In this document: piece after piece, positions 16,601 through 28,600 of the stretch | Layout: each line of letters starts with the position of its first letter | How positions within the stretch are numbered: position 1 is the first letter of the stretch | NCBI GenBank assembly: GCA_029215795.1 | Contig: JARDYH010000007.1 | Coordinates: forward strand, 66,084,763 to 66,148,762 | Origin: Anniella stebbinsi | Taxonomy: Eukaryota; Chordata; Lepidosauria; Squamata; Anniellidae | DNA: 64,000 nt | Reading direction: 5' to 3' | Notes under the pieces: generated by a model | Told to the model about the DNA's origin: nothing | The model's database searches: none | Seen by the model: only the letters and a program-made list of their open reading frames with translations | Made by a program: the position numbers and the translations under genes

Positions 16601-19600
16601 TCCCCAGCACCCCTTCCTAGCTGCCCCTCAGAACATGTTGCCTCCTCCTTTTCTAGGCATCTACTTCTTCCTTCCTTCTTCCACTGTCTGCCCTACACAC
16701 CCACCCACCCCACAATCTGGGATGTGAGCAGCTTAGCCAATGGCAGAAGAAGAGGAGGAGGAGGAGGAGGAGGAGGAGGAGGAGGAGGAGGAGGAGGAAA
16801 AAGAAGAACCACCACCAGGATCCCTGCTGGCTCCCGCCTGGATGCCTCCCCTGGCAGCTCCTGAGCATCGCCCTTACCTTTCTTGTCCTTGTCCTTCCGG
16901 CCCTTTGCAGTCATGCGGGAAAAGTCCATGCGGGGGGTTCGCGGGGTGGAGGTCACGGATGAAGGCGTCTGGTCGGCGGCTTTGGCGATCTTGGACACCG
17001 AAGCAAACACTCCTGAGGCAGCAGTAGGGGGTGGGGGTGGGGGTGGGGAGAAACAATGATGTCCACAAAATGGCCCCCCTACTGGGCGAGCCTTTCACGG
17101 CCCTGGCAAGACACGGGGCTGCCTGTCCTCCATCGCGGCCTCGGATACAGAGGAGAGGAGGTGGAGGACACCTTGTCTGTTGCTCTGGGGCCTTCTGGAC
17201 GCAAAGCAGGCGCTCTGCCCTTGAGCTACGAAGGCTTTGCCCAGTCCAGAAGGTAAAGCAACTCAGCCGGGGGGGAGCCAGACGGTTCGTTTTCCTACCA
17301 ATTTGACATTTGTGCACTTTTTTTTGCCGGGTGTTGGATCTGTGCTTAAAATTACCGTGCTTTGGAGGGCAAATGAAGTAGCGGATCCCTCCCACGCTGC
17401 CGTCGTTTTTGCCATCGGGCTCATCCAACTCCACGCCCACCCACTGGCCGCTGGCGAACTCCGTCGTGCCGCAGAAACGCAAGGTGCCCACCTGCAGCGA
17501 GGCGCAATGAGACCGAGTCAAATACAGAGAAGGGACGAAGTGTAGAGAATCACCTGTGTGCCACATGCAAGCCTCTAGGGCTACACTGGCATAACTGTCG
17601 TTGGAATCTAGTGGGGATTTGCCCCCGGAGCCCTTGTTTTAAACCCTTGGGCAAATGATTGATTGATTAGGGATTAGATTCGTTTCGGTTTGATTCATCT
17701 CCCAGCTTTCTACCAAGTGAACAGTGTTCCAGGCCGTTTCTTCCAAAGAAATGATCTGCTCCTTCCAAGGGCAGGACATGAAGCGGCCAAGGCTCCCTGC
17801 CCCAGTTCAATCCAGGGAGTTCTGGGGACGGAAGCAGCCTTCTGCATGCGTAGCTGATTCGAAGATGCAGATGGGCACCTGGATATATATTGAAGGGCTC
17901 ATCTGGGGGCTCTTGAATTGGCCGGATGCATATTCTGATGTGGGCGCTGAAGGCATAGCCCCATGCACAGGGGGCCGGCCCACCTGTACAGGGGAACAAG
18001 GCTGCAGTCTGGGGTGGCACCAAAAGGCGCCTGCCCTGTCATCTCCCTGCATGATTTGAGAGAGCATCCCAGAATCCTCAGTAACATCGCAGAAGGTTCT
18101 GAGATGCACTCTTAAGTTTGCGTAGCAATGTCCTTGTCTCGCCTGACCTGGCTGCCAAACACGAAGCTGGATCGGGACCTCCACGCTAAAGGGGAGAACC
18201 GCTGGAGAACCGGGTACCAGACGTGGGACCAATGCGGGCCTTTCAAGCCTGCTGCCAGCTTCGCAGCCCAGCCTAATGGGAGGCACTGGGGCCTGACTCG
18301 TCCTTACCTTCAGCCCGTCCACAAGGACCCGGTCGCCAAGCTTGAGGCCCAGGGAGATGAGCATGAGGTTGCCGGGGATGTTGTCATAGTTGGGCAGGGT
18401 GACCTTGGGCAGGTTGCAGCTCAAAGGGACGGCGTCCAGCAGCAGCTGCTTCAGTTCCTTGGCGACCATGGCGGCCTCCGCCTTATCCAGGGTCATGTCC
18501 ATTGGGTCGGGCACGACGTCAGCCGGGGCCTGGCCTTTGCTGTTCTGTGGGAAAGAGGATTCGCCAAGGAGGTCATTGGGAGGCAAGATCTTCTCTAGAC
18601 TCAGCCTCAAAGGCTATCTAAGGGATGCTTGTCTCCACAGGCATGTGCAGCGCATTCCATGAGGACTTGCACCCAGGGATTGGTTTCTACAAGGTGAGCA
18701 TTTATTGACTACTCAATCACAAAGGGCATTATTTTCATTTATTTATTTATTGAACGCTGCACATACTGGCACCCTGCTCCGTGTTCACCTTGCCTGACTG
18801 TGGGAGGGCTGTTGCAGGTGTTGGGGGGGGGAGGGTAAATGAAGAGATGCTCCTCAAGCCCCAGCCTTGGTGGGGCTTTATGGTGACATTGGCCAGGGGA
18901 GGGGCTTTAGAGGCGATATTAGCCTTCAGGGTCACTCCTCCTGGCCTGGCTCCCTGCAGAGCGATTCCTTTTTGCTCCTGCTGCACGGACAATGGTATAC
19001 TGTTGGGGGACCAATCCTGCTGCATCTGGATCCCCCTCTGGAACCCTACTCAGTGCCCCCCCCCAATTCGGCGCTTAATGCTTGAGACATTAGGGTGTGC
19101 CTGGGCACACCCGGCACACCCCTTGCGTACACCTATGCCCGTCTCCCATGCAGGCCTGCCCAGCAGCCAATGCCATCTTTTCCACATGTCCCCTAAGTTA
19201 GGTGGGTGGTCAAGGGAGGGGGCGGGGCTTTTCTATGGCAGCAGCCAATCTCTGGAGTTCTATGCCTAGCCATGTTTGCCTGGCGCCTTGGTTGCTCCTT
19301 AGCTGACCTGGCAAAGGTTACATCACAGGGAATGATGGGGGCCACAATCCAAGATGTCTGGAGGATGCCAGTTTGGAGAAGGCGGCACTATTATTAATTA
19401 CAGAGCTGGAATCAGCACTTGGGGGCATCTGGGGACACTGCCCGGGGCCCCAGCATTGATCAGTCCTTCATCGCGTGCCCTGAAACAAAACTCCCAGGGC
19501 GATTTATATAAACGGAATCCAAAATACCCAAGCTTTAAAGATACAACATAGAACAAAAGCAACGATACTGGTCATGCTGGCTGGGGCGATGGGAGTTGTA

Positions 19601-22600
19601 GTCCAACACATCTGGACAACACCCGGTCAGGGGAGGCTGCCCTAGATCCCTCCTCTGTATCTTGCTGCTGCCCATTCCCCCTGCTTCTGCCCTGCCCCAC
19701 TCGTGGTCCAGCTGCAACATAATTTCTGGGTGGTGATGCATGTTGCAGGTGAGCTGGGCAGGGGTCTCGCTGGGACTGGGAATAGACGTTAGTGGAGGTC
19801 CCTCTCCTATCCACATTCACAAAGGCCTTCCTTTCCACCAGGCGAGCATCTTTTAAATCTAGGGTTTGCCGTTACGGTTTAACCGCTCGATAGCAGAGCG
19901 TCATTGGCCACTTCCTACATTTGGCACGTAGTCCAGACCAGTGGCTATGGAAGAGTTTTGTGAAAGCGGAAAACATGCCTACCGCGGGCTGATTTGGCTC
20001 AATGAAACACAGCCCTTCAGATGTTTTGGGAAACCCTTGCACGATGCTGCGAGCGTTCGGTCCCACCCTCCTGCCCCCCCCCGCCATCTCCCGTTCACTC
20101 ATGCCCCCTCCTTTGCTCACCCTGACGGCAGGGTTGGCCCCGTGTTCCAGGAGACACTTCACAGCCCCCAGGCACAGGTTCGAAGCGGCGATGTGCAGGG
20201 CCGTGCCGTGGTTGAAATCGCTACATGTCGAGTTGAGAACTTCAAAGGGAAAGGATATACAGGTCGAGCAGGTTATTACAACCAACTTGCCACAACGAAT
20301 TATTTTCACATTTACTCACAGTGACCTCGGCTTTGTATAAAGCAAGGATCTGTAAGGATGTGGAAGCCGTGGCTTACTGATGTACAAAAGGCTGTTTGCC
20401 TTTGCATTCTGTTTCCCCATCTACATGGGGCTGCCCTTGAAGGGGGTTCAGGAACTGCACTTGTTTCTGTAAACTGTGAGCTGATTACAGACTGGAAAGA
20501 CCTGATGGGAATATAGCTCACCCACATTTTTAACACTGGCTTTTGGATTGGTCCCAGGCGCAATGCAAAGTGCTCATTTCGACCCATAAAGCCCTAACTC
20601 AGCCTTCTCCGACCTGGTGACCTCCAGCTGCATTGGCCATGCCGGCAGAGGCATGCTGGGAGTTGCGGTCCAACAAATTTGCAGGGCACCAGTTTGAGGA
20701 AAGCTGCCCTACACAGCTTGGGGGCAAGGCACCTGGAGGAGCACCTGTGACCAGATGAACCTCTGAGACCTGTTTTCCCCACCAGCCCAGCTATATCAGT
20801 TGTGAACCTGCCAAGGCAGAGACTTGGGGCTCAGCCCCACACCTGAAATAAACACTACCTAGAAGAAAAGGAGGGGGCAGGAGAGCAAGAGAGCAGAATG
20901 CATCAACAAGCACAGGGTCTCTCCTCTCAGTGGCACAGTCAGGCTTCTGTGCTTTCTCTCCTTCCATGACGGCTCCTAGAAAAACTGGATGGCTTCTATA
21001 TTTTGCAAACATTTTTGCATCCCTACCAGTGGAGGCTGGTGGCTCCCATGTCAGTGAGGCAGTGAGTCTGCTCCGGGTTTCAGTCAGAACTCTAAAGGCA
21101 CCTTGGAGAGCTCCTTCAGAGTTCGGACTGAAACCCGGAGCGGATTCGCCAACCCACTGACGTGGAAGCCACCAGCCTCCAATCATCCCTCCTAAAGGGT
21201 ATGACTAGCACAGCTGACCCACAAAGACCTAGGCAAGGCTCTTCAGCTCTCCTCCTCCTCCTCCTCCTCCTCCTCCTCTTCTTCTTCTTCTTCTTCATCG
21301 TTGCTTCAGAGTATTTCAGGGCTGAGCCCTGCCAGACAGAACCGGTTCTAGAGCGGCTCCAGTTAAGCCCTGCTTTTTTCAACAAGGAAAACGGCAGAAG
21401 CTGAGAGGTAGCAGGGAGTCTCTTACACATTGCTGTGCCTGCTGATGTGAAGGTTGCCAAGGAGTGTGAATTCCCAGGACACGAGGAGGAGAAAGCGTCT
21501 GCCTCCTTCTTGCAGCTCTGACGATGATGCTCAGTGTTATGAACCAGAGCTTAATACAAAGGGGATGAATCTGAGCCAATGTCGCCGGTATATTTGCAGA
21601 TCTCCTATTACTGAGGACTAGGAACTTGCTGTCTTGTTTTGAGTGGAAAAAAGGATAATGAAGATTATTTCAAAGGCGGAATGTGCACATGTCAGCGTTT
21701 GAAAGTGTCCTGAAATATGCATAGCTCTGATTTAAAATGGACCCCGTTCAAGAAAAGGAGCAATCCAGCCCTACAATACTTTGTAGAGGCCTGACCTCCA
21801 TCCATTTCCTTGCTCTCATCATCAGACACCATTCCCCTACAAGAGCAAGGAAGAGAATCTCGAGCAACCCCATTGGTCTAACACACCAGGACATCCTTCA
21901 ACGACAGGCCCAATAATCCAGAATAACTACCACTTCCTCGTTCTGTATTTGCCATCGATTAATGTCAGTTAAAACCCTCACCCTGCCCTGAAGATGTGCG
22001 AGTAGAGAGAAATCTGTTCATTTTGCCTCCCAAAAGTAGGTCTCTCACCTGATTAAAGAAATCTTGAGTTGATGAATCCATCAATTAAATTTGCATATGG
22101 ATAGATGCAATACTTATAAAGCAAGAAATATCTTTTCATCGTTTTTAGATGTTGCACACAGATGTCCTGGCAGAAATCATCTTAGGAGGCCTTCTTGTGT
22201 GAGAGAGACGAGGGAAGGCCTCTTTTAAGAAGTACTTATCATTGTTATAAGCACTTCTATTAATTTTTAATACTTTTAATGCTGTTTTTTTAAAAAAATT
22301 AAACGGAGGCACCTTTTTAGTCAATTAAGGGCACAATCCTATGATTGTTTAGACAGAAAAAAGCCCTACAACCCCCAGCACGCCTCAACCAACAATGCTT
22401 TTTTCTGTCTAAACATGCATAGGATTGTGCCCCAATTTGTTTAATCAATTAATTTAACCGATACACTGATTGAACACTGCAGCCCTACTCAAAAGTGTGG
22501 CTGAAGTGAACTTTGCCGTACGTGATTGGTGATTCAGGAAACCTCATTGCTCTTTGAGATCAGCCCTAGTATCTCCTCCCACCACAAACAGACCTTTCGG

Positions 22601-25600
22601 CTTGGAGGCCTTCAGGAGGATGCGGATGAGTTCCGGGACGTCAAAGTAAGCAGCGTAATGTAGCGCGTTCATGTTGGTCCAGCGGCTGCGGAGGGTCACA
22701 TCTGCATCCAAAGCCAGCAGCTGGTTAGAGAGACGCACAGCAGCAGCAGGGTCACCTGAGACAGGGGGAAGGCAGTAAAGACCAGAGGATTCGAGAAACA
22801 AAAACCTTTCTCATCATAATTCATCGCCCAGATAAAAACTGCTGTTTCCAAGGAGGCCTTCAAAAGATAAATGCATTTTGGAGGATAGGAGGAGAGATTC
22901 CACTTATATCTTTACTGAGCTACTTTGGGGGTAAATTCTTGCTTAGCTTGGTGGAAAAAGAAGCTAAACATTTGCCAGGCGGGCTCGCAAGATTCGTAAG
23001 ACCGGAACCATCTAAACCTGGATTAGTTGTAAATAGTGATCTCAAATAACTTGCGGAGGAACAGAGGTGATGCAGTGTGCTTCACTCTTTGGAAACCTGG
23101 CGCTTCGCTAGGAGCCGGAAGGTTGCAGCCAACAATTTGACTGATCATTTCAAATCAATATGTGGTTTATCTAACCCCTTTTGCAGGGCACAGTAAAAAT
23201 ATACAAAACAAATATAACAATATGAAAAAGCATAAAACAGCAAATAAAAGAAGGCAGAAATAAAAAAGACTGGGAATTGTTTTTAAAAAAGGACTTTGAC
23301 TGGTGCCAAAAAGATAGTAAATTAGGTGCCAGGTAAGTCTTTCTTGGGAAAGAATTCTGTAAGTGGGGTGCTACCACTGAGAAGGCCCTCTTCCCCAGTT
23401 GGCTCCTTTTTAACGGCAGCCACATGCAGCTCTTCTTTCCAGTGGAGGCTGGTGGCTCTGATGTCAGTGGGGTTGTGAATTCCCTCCAGGGTTCAGTCAG
23501 AACCAATCAGAACTGCAAAGCACCTTGGATAGCTCCTTTAGAGCTCTCACTGGTTCTGACTGAAACCCGGAGCGGATTCACAGCCCTGCTGATGCCGGAG
23601 CCCCCAGCCTCGCTGTTTCTTTCTCTACCCCATTATCTAGAACATAGACTCGCAGGCTTAGAAGGGATCTCAGAGAACATCTAGTCCAACCCCCTTGCTC
23701 AACACAGGCTCTGCACTACAGGGGGCACCTACAGCTTCCCTGACAGGCAGCTGCCCAGCCTCTGCTCAAATACCTCCAGCAAAGGAGAACCCACCACCCC
23801 AGGGAAATGTGCTTGACTGCTGAACAGCTCTTACTGTTAGGGAGGTTCTCCTAACGTTTAGCCGAAATCTGCTTCCCTGCGATTTTCACCCCATGGTTCT
23901 AGTCCTGCCCTCTGGAGCAACAGAGACCACATCTGCTCCGTCTTCTGCACGACAGCCTTCCAGATCATTGAAGACCGCTACCGGGTCTCCCCTTAAGTCT
24001 CCTCTTCCCCAGGGCCGGATCTACACTACTGCTTTAAAACAGTTTATCACAGTAGTGAAAAACCAAAGGAGGAGAGCATCCAAATCAGGTGAAAAGAAGG
24101 GAGAAACAGGTTCTCAGGATGCAAAGGATTTCTTGATACAAAGCCCGACGCGTTTTGGGCTGTGTCCTTTCAAGGGCCCTTCTTCAAGGGTTTGTCAGAA
24201 GACGTCTGCAGATTTTCCTCTAACAACAGACTACGTCCTCTGAGTCAGTCGCCGACGATTATCAGAGGACGTAGTCAATTGTCAGAGGAAAATCTGCAGA
24301 CATCTTCTGACAACCCCTTGAAGAAGGGCCCTTGAAAGGACACAGCCCAAAACGCATTGGGCGTTGTATCAAGAAATCCTCTGCATTCTTATACCAGTAG
24401 TGACCACTGTCGGAGCCCAGGACACACTCCACATAGTTTTCAAGGTGTCGTATCCTGCTTGGAGTAGATCTGTCCCTGGCTAAATATCTCTTGCACATTT
24501 CTTTCTCCTTCCAGACCCTTGCTTTCTCGCCCTCTTCATTCCTCTAGACCTCTCTCTCCCTCTCTCTCTCTCCCCCAACCCTCATTTCCTAATCACCCGC
24601 TCACTCCTTCTTCCTGCTTCATTCTCAGCCTCCCCTCAGCCTGCTTTCCCCAAATCCGTCGTCCTTCTGCTCCATCCTCCCCTTCTGTCAGCTCTGCCTC
24701 TCTGTAGGACCCGAGCAGCTCAGCCAGGGCCGGATTAAGGCCAGCTGATGCCCTAAGCCCAGCCCAATAATGGTGCCCCGTTGGCCCTTCCATTGCTTAG
24801 CTGGCAAGACGTTAAGACTCAATAAGTGCTGACGGTGAAATAAGACACTAAAAACTCAGTTGTCTTCAAAGCCATCATGCCCCACGCCAGAACACACAAC
24901 GATATTAAATATAAATTGTTTTTTTTTAATTATATTTATATATTCCTTAAAATTAGATGGCTACAGCTATGGTACACCAGGTACTCTGTGGTGGTGGCCC
25001 CCTTGGTGCCCTAAGCACAGGCTTATATGGGTTCATGGTTCATCCAGGGCTGAGCTCAGCCAGAGGCAGCCAAAGAACCTCTGTGACAAGAACGACGTCA
25101 CCACCTCTCATCCCTACGCCCGTCTCTGCCACCACGGCCACCAGCAGCTTTAGCGTGTTACAATACAGGTACAGCAGTTACCGTAAAATGGACCCAAAAC
25201 GAAGACAACGTTCACGAGATCAAATGTTAAAAGCAGGACTTGAAGGCCAGATTTAAAGGCCGTCCCGCTGGGAGAGCTGGCGGGGTTGTGAGAGGCCAGG
25301 GGAGAAGGCCAGAGGGACACGCCTTCACCGAACACAGAGCACACAATTCCATGCGCTCGCTCACCGACACCGTGTGCACCAGCTTTGCAGGCGTAATGAA
25401 GCAGCGTCATATCTGTCAGCCCGTCCCGGTCGTTGACATGGCAGCCGCGCTTCAGGATCTGCAGAAGACAAAAGACGCACAATCACATGATGCTAAAAAT
25501 GGGGAAGGGCCCTTTCAGATGGAGGGCCCCTAGCACTGCCAACCAAAAGGTGCTGCGCACCTTTTCTGTTTTTTCCTCCTTAATATTAACACATTTTGGG

Positions 25601-28600
25601 CGGGGGGGAAGAAAAGATACTGAAGAGACAGTGGGAAGGGTTACGAGAGGTCCCCATCACTCACCTCATTGCCGATGATGTCAATCTTGTGTTGTACCTG
25701 TGGGACCCACTGGCGAATGATGGCAAACAACTCCGGGACCGTGGTGATGGGGTCGTAGAGAATTTCTTGACACGCCGGGTCATTTGGGTCGAAAAAAGTG
25801 AAAGCTACGGCGGCCGAAAGGGGTGGGGGGTGGGAAGATTGAGGGAGGAAAGAAAACCCGTTTTTAAAGTGTTGAGGCAAAAGAACTTTGTATGTGCTCA
25901 GAGACACGCAACCCCCTTTGACCTTTTTCAGATCTCCAGGGACTGAACTTGAAAACGGGATCGAGGACTCAGGTGATAGATGTTGGTGTTTCAAACTAAG
26001 CTATGAATTTGGGGTGGGTGAGTTGATACCCCCCAGCCAGCCAGCAATATAAGAAGGTGGAGAACTGGGGCATCTGACCTGACAGTTCTATGAAGAAACC
26101 ATATTCCTATAATGCTGATTGGGAAGGGAAATATCCGTCTAACAGAGGGCTATGGGCTGCTGGAGTGTGTGTGTGTGTGTGTGTGCAGGTTTGTGGGTTG
26201 GGTGTTCTATGATTACAACCTAGTGTAAACCACTTTCAGAATCATTCAATGCTAGCAAACTTCAAAACAAATAAACCCATAAATAAATAACTATATAAAT
26301 ACATAAATAACAGAAGCGGGCTGTTGCCCTCATGTCATGCTTGTGGGCTTCCCATTGGGGCATTTGGTGGGCCACTGTGGGTAGGGTGACCATATGGAAA
26401 GGAGGACCAGGGCTCCTTTATCTTTAACAATTTTGTAGAAAAAGGGAATTTCAGCATGTGTCATTTGTACGCCTGCAGCACCTGGTGAAATTCCCTCTTC
26501 ATCACCACAGTTAAAGCTGCAAGAGCCCTGCCCTCTTTTGTATCTGGTCACTCTAGTATAGCTCCTGCAGCTTTAACTGTGGCGATGAAGAGGGGATTTC
26601 ACCAGGTGCTGCATGTATACAAATGGCACCTGCTGAAATTCCCTTTTCTATGCAACTGTTAAAGATACAGGAGCCCTGTCCTCTTTTCCATAGGGTCACC
26701 CTACAGACTGTGGGAAACAGGATAATGGACTTGATAACCCTTTGGTCTGATCCAGAAGGGCTCTATCCCCCGGCCTATTCCACCCCCACTGTTGGCCTGA
26801 TGCATATTCGAAGTGGTTCTGACAAATACAATTCAAAGGTCTTAATAATAGAACTGGCAGACCTGATATCTCCTGCTTGCTTATACTGTTGTGGGCATTT
26901 GGGCCAAAACGTATCTAAATGATGACATTATCTCCATTCCTAAAGCCCTGGAGAATTGAAGAATACAAAATCTGCTCTTTCAGTGCTTTCCTAAGATTAT
27001 CTCATACTATACTGTAAGCATCATCTCAGAGGTATATTTCATGGATAATCTTACTTGTAATGTAATCTAATCCTCCCCAAGGCCACCAAAAAAATAATTT
27101 CAAAAATTGATCTACCTAGTTTTAAAAGAAAGTAGGCAATTTATGGGGTCGAGAGCTCCTGCTTTGCATTCAGAAGGTAGTAGGTTCAATCTCCGGCAGC
27201 ATCTCCAGGCAAGTCTAGGAAGGGATCCTGCTTGAAACCCTGGAGAGATGCTGCCAGCCAGTGTTGACAATACTGGGCTAGATGGACCAAAAGTCTGACT
27301 CAGTACCAAAGCAACTTCCTGTGTTCCTAGTTTTGAAAAGAAAGTAAAATCTGCACGTGTCTCTTCCCCTGTCTTGCTCTCACCTTCTCTCAGACCAAAG
27401 AAATAATGTTTATCTTTCATGCATTGTCAATTTATGGGGAAAGGAAGGATTGCAGAGGGAGAGGTTTTTGTATATCACTAAATTCAATGACTCATCGGTT
27501 CTGCTTATATTCTTGAGTCACCAGGCTGTATTATTTTAGAAACAGGTCATCCCCCACTTTGGTTCTCTCCAGCAAAAGTCAGCTGAGTCCAATTCTTTAT
27601 GAAATGCGTGTCTCTTGAAGGAGAGAGATAGAGAATGGCTTTGATTTTTAATTGGTTTGAAGGCTCCAACCCACTATGTGTATGACTAATCAACTCTGAG
27701 TATGATCAGGGCCAGTCCTACCATTAGGCAAAGTGAGGCAGTTGCCTTGGGGGGCAGATACCGGGGGGCACAAAATAGTGCAAGATGTGGGAGGACAGCG
27801 GTGTGGGTGACACACACACCTAAAACTAGCCCATTACCCTCAGGTGCAGTGGAGGAGGCTGCTCTGTCACCACTATTGAAGTAAGCTTCAACTGCCAGTC
27901 CAGGCAGCTTTTGTGAGCGGAAGGAAATGTGCCTCCACGTGCCATTTTGTCCTTTGCCTCACGCAACAAAATGTCTTGGACCAGCCCTGAGTATGATCTA
28001 CAAAGAAATCCTCTCGCCTATAGAAATGGATGGGAGCGACAGAAGCGCATCGTCCAATTCCAATGACGGTTGCGTCAACCACGCGAATAGTTTGCAATTG
28101 ATTAAGCATCTGGCTTTTCGCTGATTAACCGGTTCAATTTAATTAGCACACTGCCCAAAACTCAATATAGGTTCCTTTTAGAGAACTCTTCCTTCAATTT
28201 TTAAACATAAGATAGCTTACAATTTAATCAACAAAAGCTACTACACAAGGGCCATCTTTCATTCCTTTCCTAGTATAGCAACACATCAAAACGGCCTAAA
28301 GGAAGCAAAAAGAATTTGCAGTCTCACCAATTAAGATTTGCCGTCATTGATTGATTAGGCTTCCACCAATTAATCAACTGGAGATTTGGTTGATTAAACA
28401 AACAGTTACCCCAAGGAAAGCTGAAAGATCCAAGGCCTATAGGTCTCTCAAACAGCAGCCGAGATGGCACACCTGGACTGTACCACTTCAGACTGCAGGT
28501 AGTGGCTCATATGATTGAATTCTATTCCATACAAAGACATCCCGAGACACAGAAAGCTACAACATTGAAGAGATTATAAAAACCCTCCCCCTGAGATGCT

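Noticed and set aside
16490..16868. Glu-, Gly- and Leu-repeat ORFs around 16.75 kb
   Set aside because: They are translations of the GGA repeat in a CLIP3 intron.
27133..27330. tRNA gene
   Set aside because: B-box-like sequence is present, but no cloverleaf closes and the SINE-type tail follows. The same applies at 51889-51990 and 52259-52498.
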